NCBI RefSeq assembly: GCF_025567315.1
Contig: NZ_JAOQJE010000012.1
Location: 1 to 64,000, forward strand
DNA: 64,000 nucleotides
Reading direction: 5' to 3'
DNA from: Agathobaculum ammoniilyticum
GTDB lineage: Bacteria; Bacillota; Clostridia; Oscillospirales; Butyricicoccaceae
The translations under genes were made by a program, and so were the position numbers. How positions within the stretch are numbered: position 1 is the first letter of the stretch; every line of letters starts with the position of its first letter. This document shows, piece by piece, positions 23,873-31,821 of the stretch. Under the pieces are notes generated by a model. It saw only the letters and a program-made list of their open reading frames with translations, had not been told where the DNA came from and ran no database searches.

Positions 23873-24172
23873 ATGGAAGAGTTGAAGCTTGCGCTTAAGG
23901 TCGACGACCTGGATAACGTCGCCACGATTTTTGCCGACGCAATCACAGACGGAACAAGGGTTGAGGTGCGGGATAAGAAAGGGAATATGGAGGAGATCAC
24001 CGTGCACGGCGATGTGCCGTATGGCCATAAGATCGCGTTATGCAATATCGCCAGGGGAGAGCACATCATGAAATACGGCGAGTGCATCGGCGCGGCAAGC
24101 TGCGACATCAAAAAGGGCGATTACGTCCATGTACACAATCTTGAGGCGCTGCGCGGCCGCGGTGACCTTTGA
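23873..24172 (+). CDS. UxaA-type dehydratase small subunit (SAF domain)
   Basis: A 99-residue SAF-domain protein like the N-terminal part of altronate dehydratase UxaA and like the separate small subunit SuyA of sulfolactate sulfo-lyase. Features: DNVATIF start, VPYGHKIALCNIARGEHIMKYGE core (GHKIAL plus KYGE are family marks) and IGAASCDIKKGDYVHVHN. It forms a complex with the next protein. It starts 12 bases after the racemase gene behind AAGGAGG and ends overlapping the next gene's leader. Confidence 0.88.
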   Translation: MEELKLALKVDDLDNVATIFADAITDGTRVEVRDKKGNMEEITVHGDVPYGHKIALCNIARGEHIMKYGECIGAASCDIKKGDYVHVHNLEALRGRGDL

Positions 24173-24186
24173 GGAGGAATTACGTT

Positions 24187-25365
24187 ATGAGCTATACGTT
24201 TCAGGGCTACCGGCGCGCGAACGGCACGTTCGGCGCGCGCAATCTGGTAGCGGTCATTCCGAGCGTTATCTGCGCCAACGACGTGGGCCAGGCGATCTGC
24301 CGGCAGGTGCAGGGAACGATCGGCTATTTCCATCATCAGGGCTGCTGCCAGCTGCCGATCGACCTCAAGCGGGTGACGGATACGCTGTCCAACCTCGGGC
24401 AGAGCCCGAACGTCGGCGCGGCGCTGATCGTCAGCCTCGGCTGCGAGGGAACCGACCACGAGCGGCTGGTGGAGGAGATCCGCGCGACCGGCAAGCCGGT
24501 CGAGATCATCCGCATCCAGGAGCTTGGCGGCACCTCGCGGGCGATCCAGGCGGGCATTGACGCGGCGCAGCGGCTGGTGCAGCAGATCTCCGGCCTGCAG
24601 CGCGAGCCGGCCGATATTTCAAACGTAATCATGTCCATCAAGTGCGGCGCGTCGGATACCACCTCCGGCATGGCCTCCAACTGCGTGATCGGCTATGTGG
24701 CGGATAAGCTGGTCGACCTGGGCGCAACTGTTGTCTTCGGCGAGACGACCGAATTCCTCGGTGGCGAGCATATCCTCGCGCGGCGTGCGGTCGGCGGCGA
24801 GGACGGGCCGGTCGGCCGGAAGATCTACGAGATCGTCGATCGCATGGAAAAGCGTGCGAAATCGGTCGGCGAGGACATGCGCGGTGGCCAGCCGACGCCC
24901 GGCAATATCGCGGGCGGGCTGTCCAGCATCGAGGAAAAGAGCCTGGGCGCGATCGTCAAAAGCGGTCACCGTCCGATCCAGGGCGTGCTGGAATACACCG
25001 ACCGCGTGACCGACCAGAAGGGGCTCTGGATCAAGGACGCGCCCGGCCGTGAGCCGGAGATCCTGACCGGCATGGCCGCCACGGGTGCACAGATCATGCT
25101 GTTTTCGACCGGACGCGGCGCGCCGCAGGGCTTCCCTTCCATGCCGGTCGTCAAGATCTGCGGCAACCCCAATACATATGAGCGCATGCAGCACGATATG
25201 GACCTGAACGCGGGCCGCATCATCACGGGTGAAAAGACCATTGAAGAGGTCGGCGAAGAGGCGTTCGAGCTGCTGATACGCGTGCTGTCGGGCGAAATGA
25301 CGAAGAACGAGGCGCTGGGCTATTTCGGCTCGATGGACATTTTCTGTCTCGGTCCGGTCATTTAA
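24187..25365 (+). CDS. UxaA/SuyB-type dehydratase large subunit
   Basis: A 392-residue protein of the altronate/galactarate dehydratase C-terminal family. Landmarks: GYRRANGTFGARN, the ANDVGQAI segment, HHQGCCQ, SLGCEGTDHE, and KCGASDTTSGMASN matching the metal-site motif KCGGSDxxSGxxxN. With the small subunit it eliminates water (or sulfite in SuyAB) from a 2,3-dihydroxy or sulfo acid. The ATG at 24187 has GAGGAGGAATT upstream and lies 14 bases after the small subunit. The pair is split, as in SuyAB, rather than fused as in UxaA. Confidence 0.88.
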   Translation: MSYTFQGYRRANGTFGARNLVAVIPSVICANDVGQAICRQVQGTIGYFHHQGCCQLPIDLKRVTDTLSNLGQSPNVGAALIVSLGCEGTDHERLVEEIRATGKPVEIIRIQELGGTSRAIQAGIDAAQRLVQQISGLQREPADISNVIMSIKCGASDTTSGMASNCVIGYVADKLVDLGATVVFGETTEFLGGEHILARRAVGGEDGPVGRKIYEIVDRMEKRAKSVGEDMRGGQPTPGNIAGGLSSIEEKSLGAIVKSGHRPIQGVLEYTDRVTDQKGLWIKDAPGREPEILTGMAATGAQIMLFSTGRGAPQGFPSMPVVKICGNPNTYERMQHDMDLNAGRIITGEKTIEEVGEEAFELLIRVLSGEMTKNEALGYFGSMDIFCLGPVI

Positions 25366-25485
25366 CCATAGGGGCTGTGGATACAGCTTTGCGGCCGGAG
25401 CGGAAAGGGGGATGGGCCATCGCCGGAATCGGATTGGAAGATGAGGAAGATAAGAAAAAAGACGAGTGAATAAGGGGGTAAAAAC

Positions 25486-26931
25486 ATGCTAAATCCTGTA
25501 GTAGCAATGCTGATCGGTATTGTTGTGATGATGGTGCTGATCATTTTTACCAAGATGCACGCGTTCCCGTCGCTGATTATTTCGGCGATCCTGATCGCGG
25601 TGCTGGCGATGCCGTTCGGCGAGGTCTCGTCACTGACCCAGTGCGTCAGCACGGTGACAACCGGCTTCGGCAACACGATGGCAAGTATCGGCGTGGTAAT
25701 TGGCTTTGGCTGTATCATGGGCATCTTTCTGGAAAAGAGCGGCGCGGCCAAGCGCATGGCGCTGACCATCCTCAAGGCGGTCGGCGTGAAGAACTGCGAC
25801 GTCGTGCTTGGCCTGACCGGCTGGGTCGTTTCCATACCCGTGTTTTGTGATTCCGGCTTCGTTATCCTGTCCTCGCTGGCCAAGGAATTCTCCCGACTGA
25901 CCAAGAGGTCCATGGTCGGTCTGGGCGGTATCCTCGGCATGGGCCTGTACATCACGCACTTTATGGTGCCGCCGACCCCAGGCCCGCTGGCAGTCGTCAG
26001 CACGTTCCAGGAAAACGGTCTGGGTATCGATCTGGGCATGTTTATCCTGTGCGGCATCGGTATCTCAATCCCGTTGTTTGCCTTTGCGGTACCGTTGTTC
26101 CGCCACTTCGGCAAGAAATACCCTAATCTGGTTGTCCCGTATGAGATCGACCGCTCCCAGTACAGCGAAGCGCAACTCCGCGTGCTCGACCGCATCAACG
26201 AAAAGTATCAGAAGAACGAAGACCTTGTTACCGAGGACTTTGCGGATCTGCTGGCGGCGGAAAAGCTGCCGAGCGCGTTTATGTCCTTTGCAACGCTGCT
26301 GGTACCGATCGTACTGATCTTCGCCAACACGCTGGTCGGCCAGATCTCCTCGCTGCAAGGCACCATGGTCGCCAACGTCGTCCAGTTCCTTGGCCAGCCG
26401 GTCATCGCGCTGTTCATCTCCCTGTGTATGGGCGCGTTCCTGCTCTGCAGGGATTACGACAAGAAGACCTGTGTCAATCTGATGCAGGAGGCCTGCCGCG
26501 ACGCTGGTCCGATCGTGTTCATCACTGCCGCGGGCGGCGCGCTGGGCGCGGTCATCAACGCGACCGGCGCTGCCAAGATGATGGCGGACGCGATCGTTGC
26601 CGCGGGCGTTCCCGGCATACTGGTTCCGATCATCATCGGCGTGATCATGCGTTTCCCGCAGGGTTCCGGTACGACCGCGATGATCACCGGCTCCGCGATT
26701 ATCGCCCCGATGGTGGCGGCCGGTCTGGCAGTCAATCCGTATCTGGCGGCGATGGCGCTCTGCCTGACCACCATGTGTCCAAGCTACCTGAACGACTCGT
26801 ATTTCCACGTTGTCACGAACTTCTCCGGCATGGATATCAAGACCAGCCTCAAAACCTGGTCGGTCGGCTCTATCCTGATTCCGGCTTTCGGCTCATGCAT
26901 TTTCATCGTCCTGTCGTTCTTCATCCACTAA
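25486..26931 (+). CDS. GntP-family permease for a sugar or hydroxy acid
   Basis: A 481-residue integral membrane protein of the gluconate:H+ symporter family with about 12 hydrophobic spans. Family marks are GFGNTMASIGVVIGFGCIMG (in parts: GFGNTM, GCIMGIFLEKSG), VPPTPGPLA, and GSGTTAMITGSAI. It brings the pathway substrate into the cell. It follows the dehydratase after 120 bases containing no clear promoter, so it is probably part of the same operon. GGGGG precedes the ATG. Confidence 0.92.
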   Translation: MLNPVVAMLIGIVVMMVLIIFTKMHAFPSLIISAILIAVLAMPFGEVSSLTQCVSTVTTGFGNTMASIGVVIGFGCIMGIFLEKSGAAKRMALTILKAVGVKNCDVVLGLTGWVVSIPVFCDSGFVILSSLAKEFSRLTKRSMVGLGGILGMGLYITHFMVPPTPGPLAVVSTFQENGLGIDLGMFILCGIGISIPLFAFAVPLFRHFGKKYPNLVVPYEIDRSQYSEAQLRVLDRINEKYQKNEDLVTEDFADLLAAEKLPSAFMSFATLLVPIVLIFANTLVGQISSLQGTMVANVVQFLGQPVIALFISLCMGAFLLCRDYDKKTCVNLMQEACRDAGPIVFITAAGGALGAVINATGAAKMMADAIVAAGVPGILVPIIIGVIMRFPQGSGTTAMITGSAIIAPMVAAGLAVNPYLAAMALCLTTMCPSYLNDSYFHVVTNFSGMDIKTSLKTWSVGSILIPAFGSCIFIVLSFFIH

Positions 26932-26947
26932 GGGACAAAGCAAATAA

Positions 26948-26982
26948 AAATGGCTGCCGCAAATGCGGCAGCCATTTGTCTG
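26948..26982. terminator. Bidirectional terminator between the permease and GntR genes
   Basis: AAATGGCTGCCGC, 4-base loop, GCGGCAGCCATTT. On the minus strand it is followed by TTATTTG, ending the gntR transcript; on the plus strand it closes the permease operon. Confidence 0.8.
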
Positions 26983-26988
26983 CGGGGA

Positions 26989-27648
26989 TCATTTCTTTTT
27001 TTCGAGCTGCTCCTTGATGCAGGAGCGGGCCAGCTCCAGATGCCGGCGGTTGACGCTCTCGGCCAGCTCGGCGTCGCCCCGAATGATGGCGTGTATAACC
27101 TGCCGGTGCTCGTCCTGGGATTCCTCGAAGCGCTGGCGGATGTTGAGGGAAAGCACGCGGAACTGCTGGTTCATCGAGCCGACGCGGTAGTAGGCCGAGC
27201 TGACGATGCTGTTGTTGCCGAGGGAGACGATTTCGTTGTGCAGCTGCTCGTCCACGCGGGCGTAAGCATCCAGGTCGCCCGCGTCGATCATGGTCTGTAG
27301 GTCCTCCAGAATGTCGAGCAGCCGCTGGATATGGGTGGAAGTCAGGTTGGCACGGCTGTTGCGGATGCCGTAACCCTCCAGCAGCACACGCATATCAAAG
27401 ATCTCGTCGATATCCTTACAGGTGAACTCCTTGACGAACGTCCCCTTGTTAGGGATGCTGACGAGCAGCCCGTCCGACGCGAGACGGAGCAGGGCCTCGC
27501 GCACCGGACTGCGGCTGACGCCGAGCTGCTCGCAAAGCTCGGCCTCCTGCAGCCAGTAGCCGGGCGCGTACAGCCCGTTGCAGATATTTTTGCGCAGGAT
27601 CGCGTAAACCTGATCCGCAATGGTTTGAATCGGCCTGTTTTTTGGCAT
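26989..27648 (-). CDS. GntR-family regulator, FCD (FadR) subclass
   Basis: A 219-residue protein with an N-terminal winged helix (ADQVYAILRKNICNGLY, LGVSRSPVREALLRLASDGLL, NKGTFVKEF) and a C-terminal FCD helical ligand domain with the metal-binding residues spread in DEIFDMRVLLEGYG, YARVDEQLHNEI and EHRQVIHAI. FCD regulators respond to small acids and usually repress the linked catabolic operon. Operator-like TGTATAC motifs lie before the racemase operon (22512-22521) and in its own divergent promoter region (27686-27693). Confidence 0.93.
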   Translation of the reverse strand: MPKNRPIQTIADQVYAILRKNICNGLYAPGYWLQEAELCEQLGVSRSPVREALLRLASDGLLVSIPNKGTFVKEFTCKDIDEIFDMRVLLEGYGIRNSRANLTSTHIQRLLDILEDLQTMIDAGDLDAYARVDEQLHNEIVSLGNNSIVSSAYYRVGSMNQQFRVLSLNIRQRFEESQDEHRQVIHAIIRGDAELAESVNRRHLELARSCIKEQLEKKK

Positions 27649-27664
27649 AATTCCGCCTCCTGAC

Positions 27665-27726
27665 TTGAGTCGGGGAGCTATTCCCTGTATACTTTTATAT
27701 TATATGGATTTCCTCTGATTTTGCAA
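27665..27726. promoter_or_regulatory. Divergent promoters of gntR and the glycerate kinase gene with an operator-like site
   Basis: Plus strand: TTGAGT (27665-27670), 17 bases, TATACT (27688-27693). Minus strand: TTGCAA (27726-27721), 16 bases, TATAAT (27704-27699). TGTATACT at 27686-27693 matches 7 of 8 bases of the TGTATACA core upstream and covers the plus-strand -10. Confidence 0.65.
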
Positions 27727-27772
27727 GACAGGCCCCGCCGGGGCGCTGTTTGGAAAGGATGGTTTGAGCGCT

Positions 27773-29011
27773 ATGAAAATTCGTGAGGACGCGGCGCGCA
27801 TTATCGACGCTTCGATCCGCGCCGTGCTGCCGGACGAGGCGGTGGCGCGCGCGCTGAAAGGGTTTACGCCCCCGACCGGCCGGCTGGTCCTGGTCGCGCT
27901 GGGCAAGGCAGCCTGGCAGATGGCGAAGGCCGCTGCCGACTGTCTGGGCGGCGCGGTGTCGGACGGTATCGTGATCACCAAATACGGCCACGCGGGTGGT
28001 GATATCCCGGGCCTGCGTATTCGGGAGGCGGGACATCCAGTGCCTGACTGGAATTCGTTCGACGCCACCGACGAGGCGATACGGCTGGTGGAGCCGCTGG
28101 GGGAAAACGACCTGGTCCTGCTGCTCATATCGGGCGGCGGCTCGGCGCTGTTTGAAAAGCCGCTTTGCGGGCCGGAGGCGCTCGCGGACCTGACCGGCCA
28201 GCTTCTGCGCTGCGGCGCGGATATCGTTGAGATGAACACGCTGCGCAAGCGGGTCAGTGCGGTCAAGGGTGGACGGTTCGCGCAGCTCTGCGCGCCCGCG
28301 CGGGTGTTCGCCATCGTGCTGTCGGACATCGTGGGCGACCCGCTGGACATGATCGCTTCCGGACCGGCCTATCCGGACCGCTCGACCGCGGAGCAGGCAC
28401 ACGCGGTCGTGGAAAAATACGGGCTGCGGCTCCCGCCGGAGGTGCTGCCGCTGCTCGACCGGCCGCTGCCGCGCCGTCTGGATCATGTGGAAACGCGGGT
28501 CACCGGCTCGGTGCGCGAATTGTGCGCGGCGGCGGCAGGCGCGTGCCGCGCGCTGGGCTATGAAACGACCGTGCTGACCGCGAGCCTGTGTTGCGAAGCG
28601 CGGGAGGCGGGCAGCTTCCTCGCGTCGGTCGCACAGTACCATGCGGATACAGTAAAGCCGCTTGCGTTTATCGCGGGCGGCGAAACCGTCGTGCATATCA
28701 CAGGCACGGGGCTGGGCGGCCGCAATCAGGAGGTTGCGCTTTCCGCCGCGCGCGGGATTGCGGGACTGGTGGGCGCGGCCGTGTTTTCGGTCGGCTCGGA
28801 CGGGACGGACGGTCCTACCGACGCGGCGGGCGGCCTGGTGGACGGGACGACCTGCGGCCGTCTTGCCGCGCAGGGCATATCCATCGACCGCGTGCTGTCG
28901 GATAACGACGCCTATCATGCGCTTGTACGGGTGGACGGGCTGATTAAGACCGGACCCACGGGAACCAACGTCAACGACGTATCCGTGCTGCTGCTGCGCC
29001 CGCGGGCCTGA
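27773..29011 (+). CDS. Glycerate 2-kinase, MOFRL (GckA/TtuD) family
   Basis: A 412-residue kinase of the glycerate kinase type II family, formerly annotated hydroxypyruvate reductase. Marks: LVALGKAAWQMAKA, GIVITKYGHA, LISGGGSALFEKP, VEMNTLRKRVSAVKGGR, SDIVGDPLDMIASGP and the C-terminal MOFRL motif with GGRNQEVALSAA and FSVGSDGTDGPTDAAGG. It phosphorylates D-glycerate to 2-phosphoglycerate, feeding glycolysis. It is divergent from gntR and probably completes the acid pathway. Start: ATG at 27773, though a TTG at 27764 sits closer to the GGAAAGGA site. Confidence 0.9.
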   Translation: MKIREDAARIIDASIRAVLPDEAVARALKGFTPPTGRLVLVALGKAAWQMAKAAADCLGGAVSDGIVITKYGHAGGDIPGLRIREAGHPVPDWNSFDATDEAIRLVEPLGENDLVLLLISGGGSALFEKPLCGPEALADLTGQLLRCGADIVEMNTLRKRVSAVKGGRFAQLCAPARVFAIVLSDIVGDPLDMIASGPAYPDRSTAEQAHAVVEKYGLRLPPEVLPLLDRPLPRRLDHVETRVTGSVRELCAAAAGACRALGYETTVLTASLCCEAREAGSFLASVAQYHADTVKPLAFIAGGETVVHITGTGLGGRNQEVALSAARGIAGLVGAAVFSVGSDGTDGPTDAAGGLVDGTTCGRLAAQGISIDRVLSDNDAYHALVRVDGLIKTGPTGTNVNDVSVLLLRPRA

Positions 29012-29185
29012 ACGCGGCGAAGATGGCCTGCTTATATTATAGCATGCCAAGGGGAAAAGGTAAAGCGAGCCGCCGGCAGCAAAAAAACGCCGCAGTTTTT
29101 TCTCCTGCACGCTTTCCCTTTGTCGGAAAAGCGTGTATAATGAGGGCGCAGACTGCTGACGCCAACAAAGAAAGGAAGAGCTGTT

Positions 29186-30121
29186 ATGGCGGATTTCGTA
29201 TCCCATCATTTGTTCGGAGAGCAGGCGCTCGCGGTTTTTCCGGCTCCGGTGCAGGCGCTTGCCGAAAGCCGTCCGGCCTGCTTTTACTGGGGCTGCCAGG
29301 GGCCGGACCCGCTGTTTTACCGGAAAGTCCTGTTCGGCAGCCCGCTGCATAAGCTGGGCAACCGGATGCATTCCGAGCGGACGGACCGGCTGTTCGCGGC
29401 ACTCGCGCACGGCGTACACGACCTGACCGGCACGGCCCATGAGATCGCCAGCGCGTATTTTTACGGCTTCCTGTGCCATTATGCGCTCGACAGCGAGATA
29501 CACCCGTATGTATACTGCCGGCAGGAGCAGATCCGTTCCGTGGACACGCGCCTGTCCGGCTCCGCGGTCCATTGTCAGATCGAAAGCGATATCGATTCCC
29601 TGGTATATGAGCGCGTGCGCCGCGCGCCGGTCACAACCTTTTCACCGGCGGATTCCTACACGCTGGAGGCTGAGGAGAAGGCCGTGCTTGCCGCGCTGCT
29701 CCACGCGGTGCTGAAAGCGGTATATGGGGCGGACGCGCCGCCGTACAGCCTCCGGCGGGCGTTTGACGAGATGCTGGCGTGGGAAACGTTTTTCTATTCG
29801 GAGAGCCGCGGCATATACCGCGCCGCACAGCGGCTGGAGCGCCTTGCCGGACGCGGCGCGCTGCTGACCGGCCATATGAAGACCGAGCTACCCGCATGGG
29901 ACGCGCTTAATCTGGAGCATGAGCCGTGGGGCAGCTTGTGGACGCCGGGGGAGGTGCGCACGGATTCCGTACCCGAGCTGTTCGGCCTAGCGCGCATCCG
30001 CGCCGCGTCGCTCGCGGGACAGTATGCCGCCCAGTTTGACGCGGGCTGGCTGCTGCGGTACCATTTCGACGCGCCGTTCGACAACGGCAACCCCAAGCGG
30101 CTCGCCGCGCAGACAGAATAG
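29186..30121 (+). CDS. Zinc-dependent phospholipase C-like protein
   Basis: A 311-residue protein of the zinc-dependent phospholipase C / nuclease-fold family common in Clostridia. Zinc-ligand residues occur as HHLFGEQAL (His near 7-8), CQGPDPLFY (Asp), FLCHYALDSEIHPYVYC (His, Asp, His) and a further HCQIESDID. No signal peptide is evident, so it acts in the cytoplasm or the phospholipase activity may be lost; the substrate is not established. AAAGGAAGAG precedes the ATG, and a TATAAT lies at 29131-29137 upstream. A weak GC-rich terminator follows. Confidence 0.8.
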   Translation: MADFVSHHLFGEQALAVFPAPVQALAESRPACFYWGCQGPDPLFYRKVLFGSPLHKLGNRMHSERTDRLFAALAHGVHDLTGTAHEIASAYFYGFLCHYALDSEIHPYVYCRQEQIRSVDTRLSGSAVHCQIESDIDSLVYERVRRAPVTTFSPADSYTLEAEEKAVLAALLHAVLKAVYGADAPPYSLRRAFDEMLAWETFFYSESRGIYRAAQRLERLAGRGALLTGHMKTELPAWDALNLEHEPWGSLWTPGEVRTDSVPELFGLARIRAASLAGQYAAQFDAGWLLRYHFDAPFDNGNPKRLAAQTE

Positions 30122-30128
30122 CAGTACG

Positions 30129-30155
30129 GGGGACGCGCAGACGCGCGTCCCCTTT
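30129..30155 (+). terminator. Hairpin after the phospholipase-like gene
   Basis: GGGGACGCGC, AGAC loop, GCGCGTCCCC, then TTT only; a moderate terminator. Confidence 0.5.
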
Positions 30156-30270
30156 CCGCTGCTCACGCGCGAAAACGTTAGTCGCGGCTACTTTTTGCGC
30201 GTCTGGTTGCATCCCGCAGGCGCCTATGCTAAAATATAAGGAAATTCCGGCGGGGGAGGGGCTGTCAGCC

Positions 30271-30555
30271 GTGAAAGGCGTTTGGTACTATCTGCTTGTG
30301 GTCAGTGCGATCGGCGCGCTGGTCAGCATATATGATAAAATAGCCGCGAGGAATGGATGGGGGCGTGTGCCGGAGCGCACGCTGTTTTTCTGGACCCTGG
30401 TCGGCGGCGGGCCGGGCGTGTATGCGAGCATGCTGCTGATCCGCCACAAAACGCTGCACCGCAGCTTTATGTTAGGCATCCCAGCAATTATGATATTACA
30501 ATTAGTAATTTGTATGGGCATATATAATATTCTGTATACGAGGGGGATGCTATGA
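30271..30555 (+). CDS. DUF1294 small membrane protein
   Basis: A 94-residue membrane protein with the DUF1294 pattern: YYLLVVSAIGALVSIYDKIAA, then RVPERTLFFWTLVGGGPGVYASML and a final hydrophobic helix. The RxPExxLxxxxxxGGxxGxxxxM signature is clear. Function unknown for the family. I choose GTG at 30271 with GGGGGAGGGG upstream rather than ATG at 30226, which lies in what looks like a promoter (TAAAAT). Its stop overlaps the ATG of the cation efflux gene. Confidence 0.8.
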   Translation: MKGVWYYLLVVSAIGALVSIYDKIAARNGWGRVPERTLFFWTLVGGGPGVYASMLLIRHKTLHRSFMLGIPAIMILQLVICMGIYNILYTRGML

Positions 30556-31718
30556 CCAGCCTGTTGATCCGCCTGTTTGTGAAGGATGCGGAAAATACGC
30601 GGGACGCCCGCGTGCGGGAGCGCTATGGTGTGCTGTCCGGCGCGGTGGGTATCGCGTGCAACCTGTTCCTGTTTGCGCTCAAAATGGCGATCGGCCTGCT
30701 CAGCGGCGCGATTTCCATTGCCGCGGATGCGTTCAATAACCTGTCGGACGGCCTTTCCTGCCTGATTTCGATTGTGGGCTTCAAGGTTTCCGGCAAGGAG
30801 CCGGACGCAAAGCATCCGTTCGGTTATGGGCGCACGGAATATATCGCGGGGCTGATCGTATCGTTTATCATCGTCCTGGTCGGCTTTGAGTTTCTGAAAA
30901 CCTCGGCCGGCCGTATCCTCCATCCAGAGCCGGTCGAGGCATCGCCCATCCTGATCGCCATTCTCGCGGTTTCCATGGCAGTCAAGCTGTGGATGGGTGC
31001 GTTCAACGTGGGGATCGGCCGCCGGATCGATTCGCCCGTGCTGATGGCCGCGGGGCAGGACAGCCGGAACGATGTCATCACGACCGGCGTGGTCGTGGTC
31101 GGCATGATTGCGGGCCGTTTCACCACCCTGCCGGTGGACGGCTATATAGGGGTGCTGGTGGCGCTGTTCATCATCTGGGCGGGCGCCGGTATCGCGCGCG
31201 ATACGGTCGCGCCGCTGCTCGGTGAGGCCGCGGACCCCGAGGTTGCGAAAAGCATCGAGCGCATTGTGATGGATTCGGACTACATCGTGGGCGTACACGA
31301 CCTGATCGTCCATAATTACGGCGCGGGGCGCTCGCTGGCGTCACTCCATGCGGAAGTGCCGAGCGATTCCGACTTTGTCGCCGTGCATGAGGTGATCGAC
31401 GAGGCGGAGAAACGGGTTTGGCAGCAGACAGGGGTATATGTGGTTATCCACATGGACCCGATCGACGTCAACAACGCGCATGTCGCCGCGCTGCGCGAGC
31501 AGGCGGACGCCGTGCTGCGGTCGATCGACGAAAGGCTCTCCATGCACGATTTCCGCGTTGTGGACGGGGAACGGCAGATCAACCTGATTTTTGACGTGGT
31601 CGTCCCGTTCAGCTACGACAACGATGCAAAGCGGGAGCTGATGATGCGGATTCGGGACCAGCTGAAAAAAATCGACTGGCGGTATAATCCGGTGGTTACG
31701 TTCGACCATCAGATGTAA
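30552..31718 (+). CDS. Cation diffusion facilitator (CDF) family transporter
   Basis: A 388-residue metal efflux protein. The transmembrane part has the metal-site motif AADAFNNLSDGLS (HxxxD-type replaced by DxxxN/D, near residue 58) and a second VLMAAGQDSRNDVITT (D/N pair). The C-terminal cytoplasmic domain holds VHDLIVHNYGAGRSLASLHAEV. The Asp/Asn-containing sites rather than His suggest Mn2+ or Fe2+ over Zn2+ (inference). Translationally coupled to the DUF1294 gene by a 4-base overlap and closed by a good terminator. Confidence 0.9.
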   Translation: MTSLLIRLFVKDAENTRDARVRERYGVLSGAVGIACNLFLFALKMAIGLLSGAISIAADAFNNLSDGLSCLISIVGFKVSGKEPDAKHPFGYGRTEYIAGLIVSFIIVLVGFEFLKTSAGRILHPEPVEASPILIAILAVSMAVKLWMGAFNVGIGRRIDSPVLMAAGQDSRNDVITTGVVVVGMIAGRFTTLPVDGYIGVLVALFIIWAGAGIARDTVAPLLGEAADPEVAKSIERIVMDSDYIVGVHDLIVHNYGAGRSLASLHAEVPSDSDFVAVHEVIDEAEKRVWQQTGVYVVIHMDPIDVNNAHVAALREQADAVLRSIDERLSMHDFRVVDGERQINLIFDVVVPFSYDNDAKRELMMRIRDQLKKIDWRYNPVVTFDHQM

Positions 31719-31730
31719 TGCCCGTCGGAA

Positions 31731-31760
31731 AAACGGCCGCCCAGCGGCCGTTTTATTTTG
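31731..31760 (+). terminator. Terminator after the cation efflux gene
   Basis: AAACGGCCGC, CCA loop, GCGGCCGTTT followed by TATTTTG. Confidence 0.8.
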
Positions 31761-31786
31761 CATGGCTAGGGCATCCATGATACAAT
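31758..31786 (+). promoter_or_regulatory. Promoter of the dihydroorotase gene
   Basis: TTGCAT (31758-31763), 17 bases, TACAAT (31781-31786), about 36 bases before the ATG at 31822. No PyrR-type attenuator is visible in the short leader. Confidence 0.65.
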
Positions 31787-31821
31787 ATAAAAACGAATAG
31801 AGAAAAGGACGGAGGTTTTCC

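Noticed and set aside
22481..24028. 515-codon minus-strand frame over the LarA-like gene
   Set aside because: Antisense shadow of a gene with intact catalytic motifs on the plus strand.
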